Origin: Candidatus Omnitrophota bacterium
GTDB taxonomy: Bacteria; Omnitrophota; Gorgyraeia; Gygaellales; Profunditerraquicolaceae
Reading direction: 5' to 3'
DNA length: 31,652 nt
Assembly: GCA_028716305.1 (NCBI GenBank)
Contig: JAQUQA010000002.1
Location: 1 to 31,652 of the forward strand
Under the pieces are notes generated by a model. It saw only the letters and a program-made list of their open reading frames with translations. It had not been told where the DNA came from and did not search any database. The position numbers and the translations under genes are program-made. Shown here in pieces: positions 13,382 through 21,799 of this stretch; position 1 is the first letter of the stretch, and each line of letters begins with the position of its first letter.

Positions 13382-15754
13382 ATGAGGAGGGCTTTTTTTG
13401 CGGCAGCGGTATACTGCTTTTTAGGGGCGGGTATTTTTCTTGTCTGCGGGTGCAAACCCGGCAGCCGCGGCGCCAAAGAACTCGCCGCTGAATCGCAGTC
13501 TTTGTACCGGCAGTCTGTAAAGGCCTACCAGCAGGAGATTTCCCTGGGAAATGATTTGGACCGCCTGCATTTCGAACTGGGAAAATTGTATTTTGAGCAC
13601 GGGGATTTCCAGGATGCCCTGGCACAGTTAAAGCAAAGCCGGCAGACACAGGCCAAAAGGCTCTCCGCGATCAGCTACTACCATTTAGGCGAATTCACCG
13701 AGGCCTTTTCTATTTTTGAAAAGAATGATTTCGCCGATAGCGAGGCGCGGTATTATTACGGCCTGACCTGCGAAAAGCTTAATCTATTCGACCAGGCCCT
13801 GAAGATCTACGGGGGGATCAAAAAAGACGGATTTTCCCGGCTGGCCGCCCAAAGGATGGGCCTGATCGAAATTGAGGGGTCAGGGGGAGGCATACAAAAA
13901 CTTGATCCGCGGGTCTTTGGGTTGATCAAAGAGAGTCCCGGACAGGAAGCGTATCCGCAGGCCGGAGGATTGATCTTGCTGGCGGAAGAGCAAATCGAGG
14001 TGACCGATGACGGCAGGGAGATATCCGAGCTGCATTACCTGATCAAGATCCTTAATGACCGCGGTAAGGAAGCTTTTGCCGAGAGCCAGATTGGATACGA
14101 TACGACTTTTGAAAAAGTAGAACTGGAATTCGCGCGGACGATCAAGCCGGACGGAACAGTCGTAAACGTAGGCACGCGGCATATCCGCGATGTTTCCAAA
14201 TATCTCAACTTCCCGCTTTACAGTAATGTCCATGTTTACATCATTTCTTTTCCGGAGATCACCACAGGCGCGTTTATCGAATATAAAGTAAGGATTACGC
14301 GGAACCAGCTGATCAACAAGAAGGATTTTATCATGGCCTATCCGGTTCAATCTTCTGAGCCGCTAATCCAGGCCGACCTGAGGGTGATCATCCCTTCCGG
14401 AAAAGAGCTGAAGCTGAAAATACTTAACCCGCAGTATAATGATTTCGGCGCAGAATTATCTCCGGTTACTTCCCTGGTTCGGGAAAAGAAGGTGTATGAC
14501 TGGCATTTTAAGCAGATACCGCAGATCATCCCGGAATCGGATATGCCTCCGGAGGTGGAAATTAATCCCACGCTGATCCTCTCGACTTTTCAAAACTGGC
14601 AGGAGATCTATGAGTGGTGGCGGGGGCTTTACCAGGATAAAATATCGGCCGACGCGGGGATAAAAAAGAAGGTAGACCAGCTGACCGGGAGGAAAAGTAC
14701 CCCCGAAGAGAAGATCCGCGCGATCTATAATTTTTGCGCTTCCGAGATCCGCTATGTCGCCGTTGAATACGGCCAGGCAGGTTATGAACCGCATAAGGCG
14801 GCGGATATCTTTAAGAATAAATACGGGGATTGCAAGGACCAGGCGATATTATTGGTGACGATGCTGAAAGAGGCCGGGATCACCGCTTGGCCGGTGTTGA
14901 TCGCCACAAAAGAATATTACAATCTTCAGGAGGATTTTCCGTCGATTTTGTTTAACCACGCCATTGCCGCGGTGCAGCTGGACGGTAAACTGTATTTTAT
15001 GGATCCCACCGCGCAGACCTGTTCTTTCGGCGACCTCCCCGCGGGCGACCAGGCCAGAAAGGTACTGGTTTTTAAAGCCGCAGGTTTCCGGATAGAATCC
15101 ACCCCTTTGTTTCCGGCGGCCCACAATTTAACGGTGCAGGATTTAAAGATCAGGATAAATAAGGATGAGGCTATTTCGGCGGATAAGAAAGTAGAAACTT
15201 ACGGGGTCTATGACCAGGCGCAGCGTTACTGGCTCAAGTTTACGCCTCCGGAATTAATCAGCGATACCCTGAAAGAAACTATCCAGGGGATCTCCATCGG
15301 AGGAAGGCTCCTGGATTATAAGATCACGAATCTGGAGAATTTGAATAAACCAGTTATTTTAGAATACAGTTTTAACGGATCAGAATACCTGATTCATGCC
15401 GGGGATCTGCGGGTCATGCCGCAGATTGCCAGCCTGGATACCTCTTTAGTGGCAAAAGATAAACGCAAGTATGCCATTGACTTTGGGATTTTAGACAGCA
15501 GAGAACAGAGATTTGAGGTTGCAATTCCGGGTACTTTCGTTATAAAATATATACCTCAGGGGATCAAAGAAGAGAGCCCTTGGCTGGACTTTTTTGTGGA
15601 TTACAAAAAGCAGGGCAACCGGCTGCTGGTTGAGCAAAGGATGCAGCTTAAAAAAAACATCATCACCCGGGAAGAATACCCGGATTTTAAGGATTTTTTT
15701 GAACAGCTCGCCAAGAAGATAAAACAGCGGGCGATATTAGAGAAGGCAAAATAA
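13382..15754 (+). CDS. Lipoprotein with DUF3857 and transglutaminase-like domains
   Basis: From ATG 13382 the product has 790 residues. MRR plus a hydrophobic stretch ends in LVCGC, a lipobox-like site with Cys at 24. Residues about 40-200 contain TPR-like helices (LGKLYFEHGDFQDALAQL; YYYGLTCEKLNLFDQAL). A DUF3857-type beta domain follows (EISELHYLIKILND; FARTIKPDGTVV; FPEITTGAFIEYKV). The transglutaminase-like core has C484 (KYGDCKDQAILL), H526 (FNHAIAAV) and D541 (FMDPTA), a complete Cys-His-Asp triad. Proteins of this type are probably periplasmic cysteine proteases or amidases acting on proteins or wall; the substrate is unknown. An alternative start at 13322 has an excellent GGAAGGAG site but would give an unusually long n-region. 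Confidence 0.85.
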   Translation: MRRAFFAAAVYCFLGAGIFLVCGCKPGSRGAKELAAESQSLYRQSVKAYQQEISLGNDLDRLHFELGKLYFEHGDFQDALAQLKQSRQTQAKRLSAISYYHLGEFTEAFSIFEKNDFADSEARYYYGLTCEKLNLFDQALKIYGGIKKDGFSRLAAQRMGLIEIEGSGGGIQKLDPRVFGLIKESPGQEAYPQAGGLILLAEEQIEVTDDGREISELHYLIKILNDRGKEAFAESQIGYDTTFEKVELEFARTIKPDGTVVNVGTRHIRDVSKYLNFPLYSNVHVYIISFPEITTGAFIEYKVRITRNQLINKKDFIMAYPVQSSEPLIQADLRVIIPSGKELKLKILNPQYNDFGAELSPVTSLVREKKVYDWHFKQIPQIIPESDMPPEVEINPTLILSTFQNWQEIYEWWRGLYQDKISADAGIKKKVDQLTGRKSTPEEKIRAIYNFCASEIRYVAVEYGQAGYEPHKAADIFKNKYGDCKDQAILLVTMLKEAGITAWPVLIATKEYYNLQEDFPSILFNHAIAAVQLDGKLYFMDPTAQTCSFGDLPAGDQARKVLVFKAAGFRIESTPLFPAAHNLTVQDLKIRINKDEAISADKKVETYGVYDQAQRYWLKFTPPELISDTLKETIQGISIGGRLLDYKITNLENLNKPVILEYSFNGSEYLIHAGDLRVMPQIASLDTSLVAKDKRKYAIDFGILDSREQRFEVAIPGTFVIKYIPQGIKEESPWLDFFVDYKKQGNRLLVEQRMQLKKNIITREEYPDFKDFFEQLAKKIKQRAILEKAK

Positions 15755-15756
15755 CC

Positions 15757-17703
15757 ATGCAAAAAAAAGAAGAGCCGCTGCCGGAGCGCCGGCGTTACAT
15801 CAGGCTGGATACGGTTTTCCCCGTGGAGTTCAGGCTAAAAAGCAGGGGGCGCGAGGAGTTTCTCTCCGATTGGCTGCAGGGGTTTACCCGCGATGTCGGC
15901 AAAGGAGGCCTTTGCCTGGCAGTCAATAATCTTTGCCGGGATGTCGTAGTGGCCTTGCGGGAGAAAAAAGCAGACCTGGTTTTAAAAATAGATATCCCGC
16001 TTAAGCGCGAGGAAGTCCCTGCCTTGGCCAAGATTGTCTGGTTCAGGGAGGCCCAGGGGACGGATAAGTATCTTATTGGCTTGAGTTATGAGAAGATAGA
16101 TCCCGCGCAAAGCGCGATGATTATGCGTTATGCCTGGATGAAGAAATTATTTGCCCCCGTTGCCTTGATTCTGATCGCTATTCTGGGGATCGGCTTTGTC
16201 CTGGGCAGCTATCTGAATATGAAATTGATCAAAGGAAATAAGGCCCTGGTCGGACAGCTGGTGCAGATTGTCCAGGAGAGCAGCGTTGCCAAACAGAAAG
16301 TCAAGGAAATCGCCCGCCAGCGCCAGGAACTGCAAATTGACCTTGCCGCCCTGGAGGCCAGGGTGCAGAATCTGATGCAGGAGAAATCGGGGTTTCAGGA
16401 AATCGCCGAAGCAGAAAAGTCCCGGAGCGCAAGCAAGCTTAAAGAATTAAATGTTCTGATCGAGAAGCTGGGGATGGAAAAGAATGCGCTGCAGACAAAG
16501 CTGCTTGATTTGCAACGCCAGGAGAGTCTGATCACCGAAGACCTTTTGCATATGGATAAGATGAAAAGCAAACTGGAAAAAGCCAATCTGGACAAGATGT
16601 ACCAGTGGCTGCAGGTGCATCAGAGTCCGCGCACCGGCTTGACCATCAGCTTTGAAGGTGACAAGCAGGTGGATGACTGGGCCTTTCTTTACGACCAGTC
16701 GCTGGCCCTGCAGGCATACACCTATTTTTCCGATTTTTATCGCGCGGAAAAGACACTTGAATTTTTTGTCCATAACGCGGTCAGGAAGAATTCTCTTTTT
16801 CTGAACGCCTATTACGCCAAAGACGGAGAGCCGGCCGAGTATAACGTTACCGCCGGGCCGAACATCTGGCTGGGGATCGCAATAGTGCATTTTTCCGAAA
16901 AATCCCAGAATAAAAGATATTTTCCCCTGGCTGAAGAGATTGCCCGGCAGATGATTATTTTGCAGGGGCAGGATCAGGAGGGAGGTATCCGGGGTGGCCC
17001 CAATATAGAATGGTATTCTACGGAGCATAATCTTGATGCCTACGCGTTTTTTGACATGCTTTATAAGGTTACCGGTAATCAGGAATACCGTGATGCCAGG
17101 GAAAAGATTTTAAAATGGCTGATCAAATACACTTACGGAAAACCCGATGTACCGGTAAACCGCGGTAAAGGGGATGCGACAATCGCCACCGATACCTATG
17201 CCTGGTCTATCGCTGCCATAGGGCCCCAGAGACTTGAAGAGTTAGGGTTGAACCCCGACCGGATCATGGAGTTTGCCGAGGAGAATTGCGCGGTAGAGAC
17301 TGTTTTTCGCAGGCCCGATGGTCAGCTGGTCAGGATCAAAGGCTTTGATTTTGCCGCCGAATGCAACGTCGGCAGAGGCGGGATAGTTTCTTCGGAGTGG
17401 ACCGCGCAGATGGTTATCTCCATGCGGATCATGTCCGACTATTTCTATAAGAAAGGCCTGAAGGCAAAAGGGCACGCCTACGCGGTGAAAGCCGACGAGT
17501 ATCTGTCTTCTTTGGGAAAAATGATCATCTCTAGCCCCTCCCCTTCCGGGCAGGGGCAGACTTGCCTTCCTTATGCCACGGAAGATTTCATCGATACCGG
17601 GCATGGGTGGAGGACCCCCAGAGGGGACTCGACGGGTTGCGTCTCCGGGACCGCCTATACGCTTTTTGCCTATTATAATTATAACCCCCTGCAGCTGGAA
17701 TGA
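15757..17703 (+). CDS. PilZ - transmembrane - coiled coil - (alpha/alpha)-barrel glycosidase-like fusion
   Basis: The 648-residue protein begins with a PilZ domain: RRYIRLD supplies the RxxxR c-di-GMP motif, and TRDVGKGGLCL stands where D/N-x-S-x-x-G is expected, with Gly for Ser. One membrane helix spans about 128-155. A long heptad-rich, Lys/Glu/Gln-rich coiled coil covers about 160-280. From about 285 the chain resembles a six-hairpin barrel: VDDWAFLYDQSLALQAY, YSTEHNLDAYAFF, ATDTYAWSIAAIGP, SSEWTAQM, GHGWRTP, GTAYTLFAYYNYNP. The topology would put PilZ inside and the barrel outside, so c-di-GMP could control an exported sugar-acting or sugar-binding domain (inference). It starts 2 bases after the lipoprotein gene and overlaps the next gene as ATGA. 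Confidence 0.75.
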   Translation: MQKKEEPLPERRRYIRLDTVFPVEFRLKSRGREEFLSDWLQGFTRDVGKGGLCLAVNNLCRDVVVALREKKADLVLKIDIPLKREEVPALAKIVWFREAQGTDKYLIGLSYEKIDPAQSAMIMRYAWMKKLFAPVALILIAILGIGFVLGSYLNMKLIKGNKALVGQLVQIVQESSVAKQKVKEIARQRQELQIDLAALEARVQNLMQEKSGFQEIAEAEKSRSASKLKELNVLIEKLGMEKNALQTKLLDLQRQESLITEDLLHMDKMKSKLEKANLDKMYQWLQVHQSPRTGLTISFEGDKQVDDWAFLYDQSLALQAYTYFSDFYRAEKTLEFFVHNAVRKNSLFLNAYYAKDGEPAEYNVTAGPNIWLGIAIVHFSEKSQNKRYFPLAEEIARQMIILQGQDQEGGIRGGPNIEWYSTEHNLDAYAFFDMLYKVTGNQEYRDAREKILKWLIKYTYGKPDVPVNRGKGDATIATDTYAWSIAAIGPQRLEELGLNPDRIMEFAEENCAVETVFRRPDGQLVRIKGFDFAAECNVGRGGIVSSEWTAQMVISMRIMSDYFYKKGLKAKGHAYAVKADEYLSSLGKMIISSPSPSGQGQTCLPYATEDFIDTGHGWRTPRGDSTGCVSGTAYTLFAYYNYNPLQLE

Positions 17704-18377
17704 AACACAAGCTTTCTTTGTTCTACGAAAAGCTATACCGCCATTTCGGGCCACAACACTGGTGGCCCGCGCAAACTCCTTTTGAGGTGATCGTCGGGGC
17801 GATCCTGACGCAGAATACCAACTGGAGGAACGTAGAACGCTCGATAGAAAACCTTAAAATACGGGGTCTTTTATCTGCCAAAAAACTATACCGGTTGCCG
17901 CTTAAAGAATTAGCGCTCGAGATAAGACCCTCGGGATATTTCAATATCAAAGCCGCCCGCCTGAAGGCTTTTCTGGAATTTTTCTTTCGGGAGTACGCAG
18001 GCAGCACAAAGAAAATGTCCGGTGCCGGAACGCGTAAATTAAGGCGGCAGCTGCTTTCCGTCAAAGGGATCGGGCCGGAAACGGCGGATTCGATATTGCT
18101 CTATGCTTTGAATAAGCCGATTTTTGTGGTTGACGCCTATACCAAAAGGGTGCTTTGCCGGCATGGTATAGCCGCGGCCACAGCCGGATATGACCAGCTC
18201 CAGGGGATATTTATAAAGAATTTGCCAAGGCGCATAAAATTATTCAACGAATACCATGCCCTGATCGTCAGGCTGGGTAAGGAATTTTGCCTGAAGAATA
18301 ACCCAAGATGTGACACCTGTCCGCTTAATACAAAAAAGGGCAATCGGGAGGTTAAGGGATGCGAAAGTTATTTTTGA
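17700..18377 (+). CDS. HhH-GPD DNA glycosylase, endonuclease III / MagIII-like
   Basis: This 225-residue protein has the endonuclease III fold: FEVIVGAILTQNTNWRNVE, the helix-hairpin-helix LLSVKGIGPETADSIL, VVDAYTKRVL with catalytic Asp145, and a C-terminal Fe-S loop starting C-x6-C-x2-C (CLKNNPRCDTC) with the last Cys further away than in Nth. Where Nth has its lyase Lys (GVGRKTA) this has Glu127 (GIGPETA). That suggests a monofunctional glycosylase like the 3-methyladenine glycosylase MagIII rather than a bifunctional Nth. It removes damaged bases in base-excision repair. ATGA overlap upstream; the next gene overlaps its end by 19 bases. Confidence 0.88.
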   Translation: MKHKLSLFYEKLYRHFGPQHWWPAQTPFEVIVGAILTQNTNWRNVERSIENLKIRGLLSAKKLYRLPLKELALEIRPSGYFNIKAARLKAFLEFFFREYAGSTKKMSGAGTRKLRRQLLSVKGIGPETADSILLYALNKPIFVVDAYTKRVLCRHGIAAATAGYDQLQGIFIKNLPRRIKLFNEYHALIVRLGKEFCLKNNPRCDTCPLNTKKGNREVKGCESYF

Positions 18378-19039
18378 CGTTTGTTTTTTTCTTATCTTTG
18401 TACTCTCTTTCTTGGTCAGCCCCGAGCTACGGGACAAAAATGCCGGAGAAAAACAAGTTCTTTGCCGGGTTCGAATCTTACAGCCTTTTTAAAAGATATC
18501 TCGAAGACGGCCACGGAAAACTTAGGAGCCAGCAGCAGTTTTACGGGATGTCATACGGTGTATTTGATTGGCTGTCTATAGATGCCAAGGCCGGAGGGGG
18601 TAATATTAGGCAGCATCCCGTGGGCAGCGATGAGATAGATTACCCAACGAGTTTTGCCGGCGGATACGGCTTGCGGGTAAGATTGCTCGATCGCTCAAAA
18701 TGGAAGATGGTCTTTGGTTTCCAGCATATCAGCGTCCACCCCAAGAGCGTGCACCTGGGGGAGGAGAAAAATTCGGCTATCCTGGATGACTGGCAGACTT
18801 CGTTACTGGCCTCCTATAGTTTCAAGCGGATCACCCCGTATCTGGGTACGCGCTGGTCAAGGGTGGATTATATCCATAAGGTTAACGGCGAGAGAAAACG
18901 CTGGAATTCCGATTTCACCAAAGATATCGGCCTGATCTATGGTTTTGACATTCCGATCAGCGAAAAGGTATGGCTGAATCTTGAGGGGCAGGCCCTGGAC
19001 AGCGACGCCTTTGCCGCAAGCATAAACTACAGCTTTTAA
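18359..19039 (+). CDS. Outer-membrane beta-barrel protein, function unknown
   Basis: The product (226 residues) has a signal peptide (MRKLFLTFVFFLSLYSLSWSA, cleavage likely before PSYG). It then shows alternating polar/hydrophobic strands with many aromatic residues and Gly: KNKFFAGFESYSLF, YGVFDWLSIDAKAGGG, YGLRVRLLD, KWKMVFGFQHISV, SLLASYSFKRITPYLGTRWS. It ends in Phe (INYSF), the usual outer-membrane insertion signal. This points to a small 8-10-stranded barrel. I recognise no specific family. GGGAGG lies 8 bases before the ATG. It overlaps the glycosylase gene, so it is co-transcribed. Confidence 0.75.
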   Translation: MRKLFLTFVFFLSLYSLSWSAPSYGTKMPEKNKFFAGFESYSLFKRYLEDGHGKLRSQQQFYGMSYGVFDWLSIDAKAGGGNIRQHPVGSDEIDYPTSFAGGYGLRVRLLDRSKWKMVFGFQHISVHPKSVHLGEEKNSAILDDWQTSLLASYSFKRITPYLGTRWSRVDYIHKVNGERKRWNSDFTKDIGLIYGFDIPISEKVWLNLEGQALDSDAFAASINYSF

Positions 19040-19063
19040 CCGGTTTAATAATCAAAGAAAATA

Positions 19064-20188
19064 ATGAGTTCTCAAAAGAGAGTTATTGAGCTTCTGCGTA
19101 AACTTATACGTATTGATTCTCGGAATCCCGGCAGCAATGAGCGGGAGATCGCCGTCTTTGTAAATAATTACTTAGCCGGGCTCGGATTAAAAAGCAGGAT
19201 CTACGAATTTGCCAAGGGCCGCTCAAATGTCGTAGCCAGAATGGGTGAAAAAAAGGGGAAGTCACTGTTGATTACCCCGCACCTGGATACCGTGCCTTGC
19301 GGAGGCAAATGGCATTATCCGCCTTTTGCCGCACGGGTGCAGCGCAACCGGGTCTATGGGCTGGGGGCCACGGATTGTAAGGCCAATCTGGCGGTCGGTC
19401 TGGAGGCAATCAGGAATCTCGCGAAGGACAAGGTTAAACTCGGTTATAATTTGATTTTTGCCGCTACCGCCGATGAGGAGTGCGGTTCGCGCCTGGGGCT
19501 GGTTCCTCTCCTGGAAAAACGGATTGTGCAGGCCGATTTTGCCGTGGCCCTTGATGCCGAAGAATTCGATGTGATCATAACGCAAAAAGGCCTGTTGCAG
19601 GTAAAAGTAAAGATCCATGGGAAGCGCGCGCACGGCGCCTATCCCTGGATGGGGGTAAATGCTATCGAGACCGCCGCGAAGGTTATTCACCAGATCCAGG
19701 GCAGTATTATCCGTTTTCCGCAAAACGCTTATCTGAGGCCGCCTACCGTAAATCTGGGGACTATCAAGGGCGGGGACAAGGTTAATATAGTCCCCGACTG
19801 GTGCGATTTTGAGCTGGATTTCAGGTTCCTGCCTGGGATGTCACCCCGGGGGTTATTGGCAGAGCTGAAAAAGCGGATCAAAAAATGTACCCATAGATTT
19901 GAAGTTGAGATAACCGATCTGCAGCAGCCCTATTATCTCGATGAGGAACACTGTCTGGTCGGGCAGCTTAGAAGGGCAATGTCGCGGTTCGCGGTAAAGT
20001 CGTTCATCAGGGGATCGGAAGGGGCGACCGTAATTACCTTTTTCCAGAGACAGAAGATTCCCGCGATCGCCACTGGGTTCGGGTCCAGTGGATGCGCCCA
20101 CGCGGCAGATGAGTATGCGGATATAGCTAATTTGCAAAAAGGAGTTCAGGTCCTTGAATATTTTTTGAAAAATTTTAAGTTTGCTTGA
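19064..20188 (+). CDS. M20-family metallopeptidase (ArgE/DapE-like deacylase)
   Basis: The 374-residue protein is a two-zinc M20 amidohydrolase. Visible ligands and catalytic residues are H73 and D75 (PHLDTVP), D104 (GLGATDCKA), E138-E139 (TADEECGS), D164 (ALDAEE) and H346 (GCAHAADEY). The lid/dimerisation segment VKIHGKRAHGAYPWMGVNAIE carries the typical GxxxHG/AxP motif. Members hydrolyse N-succinyl-diaminopimelate, N-acetylornithine or N-acetyl-citrulline, or act as dipeptidases. Without lysine or arginine genes nearby I cannot choose the substrate. It follows the outer-membrane gene by 24 bases. Confidence 0.88.
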   Translation: MSSQKRVIELLRKLIRIDSRNPGSNEREIAVFVNNYLAGLGLKSRIYEFAKGRSNVVARMGEKKGKSLLITPHLDTVPCGGKWHYPPFAARVQRNRVYGLGATDCKANLAVGLEAIRNLAKDKVKLGYNLIFAATADEECGSRLGLVPLLEKRIVQADFAVALDAEEFDVIITQKGLLQVKVKIHGKRAHGAYPWMGVNAIETAAKVIHQIQGSIIRFPQNAYLRPPTVNLGTIKGGDKVNIVPDWCDFELDFRFLPGMSPRGLLAELKKRIKKCTHRFEVEITDLQQPYYLDEEHCLVGQLRRAMSRFAVKSFIRGSEGATVITFFQRQKIPAIATGFGSSGCAHAADEYADIANLQKGVQVLEYFLKNFKFA

Positions 20189-20200
20189 AGGAGAATGTAT

Positions 20201-21169
20201 ATGGAAGGAATAAAAATAACGAAAAAACCCAGATTAAAGAACCCCTATCTTGTCGTCGCCTGGCCGGGGATGGGAGAAGTGGCCTTTAAGGCGGCTTCTT
20301 ATCTGGTAGAAAAGCTTGGCGCCCAGGAATTCGCCCAGATTGCCCCGGAGGATTTCTTTTACCTTACCGGCAGCGTTGTCAGCAAGGGGATTTTGAGCGC
20401 TCCGGAATTACCCCAGAGTAAATTCTATTTCTGGAAGAACAAAACGGGAAAGAATGACCTGGTGATCTTTTTGAGCAATGCCCAGCCCGACCTGGTCAGG
20501 GCGGAGAGTTACAGTAGCCGGATCATCGGTTTGGCAAAGAGTTTAAAGGTTAAGACGGCTGTAAGCTTTGCCGCGATGCCGCAGGCGATCGACCACACCC
20601 AGGTACCCGGGATATGGTTTACCGCTACCTCCCAGAAGCTCTCCGATGTGTTTAAGGGGCTTGGTTTTAATATGCTTTCCGAAGGGCAGATCAGCGGGAT
20701 GAACGGGTTGTTCCTGGGGTTCGCCAAGCAGGCCGGCATAGACGGAGTCTGCCTTCTGGGGGACATTCCGCTTTATACCATTCAGATCGAGAATCCAAAG
20801 ACCTCTGCCGTGGTCTTGGAGGCACTGGGAAATATTCTGAATATCAAGATTGATACTGCCATGCTTCGGGAGCAGGCCCAGATTATGGACGATGAGATCA
20901 ACAAACTGCTGGAATATCTCAAGGTAGGGGGTTCCTCCACCGGGCCGATCGGGGAAGAAGAAATAGAAAAAATAAAGAAATCATTGAGTCAGCTGACAAA
21001 GCTGCCGTTTTCCGTCAAGGAAAAGATCGAGGGGTTATTTACCCAGGCGCAGAAGGACCTTTCCCGTGCCAAGGAATTAAAGGTCGAACTGGATAAGTGG
21101 AACGTTTATAAAGAATACGAAGATCGTTTCTTGGACCTTTTTCGTAAAACCAAAGAGAATAATAATTAA
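20201..21169 (+). CDS. PAC2-family protein with C-terminal helical tail
   Basis: The 322-residue product matches the PAC2 (proteasome-assembly-chaperone-like) family: NPYLVVAWPGMGEVAFKAASYLV at the start, FYLTG, NDLVIFLSNAQPD, GLFLGFAKQAGIDGVCLLGDIP and PKTSAVVLEAL. Such proteins were named for eukaryotic proteasome chaperones but occur in bacteria without proteasomes; the biochemical role is unknown. The last roughly 80 residues are Lys/Glu-rich helices likely to form a coiled coil. Start: AAGGAG at 20188-20193 lies only 1 base from ATG 20195 but 7 bases from ATG 20201, so 20201 is preferred. Confidence 0.82.
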   Translation: MEGIKITKKPRLKNPYLVVAWPGMGEVAFKAASYLVEKLGAQEFAQIAPEDFFYLTGSVVSKGILSAPELPQSKFYFWKNKTGKNDLVIFLSNAQPDLVRAESYSSRIIGLAKSLKVKTAVSFAAMPQAIDHTQVPGIWFTATSQKLSDVFKGLGFNMLSEGQISGMNGLFLGFAKQAGIDGVCLLGDIPLYTIQIENPKTSAVVLEALGNILNIKIDTAMLREQAQIMDDEINKLLEYLKVGGSSTGPIGEEEIEKIKKSLSQLTKLPFSVKEKIEGLFTQAQKDLSRAKELKVELDKWNVYKEYEDRFLDLFRKTKENNN

Positions 21170-21170
21170 T

Positions 21171-21797
21171 ATGGAAAAACAGCTTATCCGGGTGATAATT
21201 TTCGACCTGGGGAACGTTTTGATCGACTTTGATCACAGTATTGCCGCCCGCAGGATCTCGAGATTTTGCGATAAGACGCCGCAGGAGATCTTTGAGCTTT
21301 TCTTTTCCTCGGGGATCACCACCCTTTTTGAACGGGGGAAGATCAGCCCGGATGATTTCTTTCTTAAGGTTAAGGAAATGTTAAAATTAAAAATTAATTA
21401 CGATAATTTCGTGCATATCTGGAATGAAATATTCTTTTTGAGCGCCAAGAACCGTGCCGTTTTCGCCCTGGCCAATTCTTTAAGGGCGAATCAAAGGATT
21501 ATTGTCCTCTCCAATATCAATATCCTGCATTTTGAATACCTGAAGAAGTATTTTCCCATCTTTTCCATATTCGAGCGCGTTTTTACGTCATTCGAATTGG
21601 GAGCGGTGAAGCCCGACCCCGAGATCTATAATAAGGTGATGGAAATATTGGGGGTCCCGGCGGAGAACATCTTCTATACCGATGACCGGCCGGAGCTGGT
21701 CGCCAGCGCTGATAATCTCGGGATAAGAAGCGTGGTGTTCGATACCCCCGTCCAATTGCGCCGGGATCTTTCCCGGGCGGGCGTTAACGTTTCATAA
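21171..21797 (+). CDS. HAD-superfamily hydrolase (subfamily IA)
   Basis: The 208-residue protein has HAD motif I FDLGNVLIDFD (nucleophile Asp12), motif II IIVLSN, the motif III Lys in GAVKPDPEIYNKV, and motif IV FYTDDRPELV. Motif I reads D-L-G rather than D-x-D, as in YihX-like HAD-IA phosphatases. The cap is a helical C1 type. It likely dephosphorylates a small sugar phosphate or nucleotide; the substrate is not predictable. It starts 1 base after the PAC2 stop and is followed by hypE after 2 bases. Confidence 0.87.
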   Translation: MEKQLIRVIIFDLGNVLIDFDHSIAARRISRFCDKTPQEIFELFFSSGITTLFERGKISPDDFFLKVKEMLKLKINYDNFVHIWNEIFFLSAKNRAVFALANSLRANQRIIVLSNINILHFEYLKKYFPIFSIFERVFTSFELGAVKPDPEIYNKVMEILGVPAENIFYTDDRPELVASADNLGIRSVVFDTPVQLRRDLSRAGVNVS

Positions 21798-21799
21798 AA

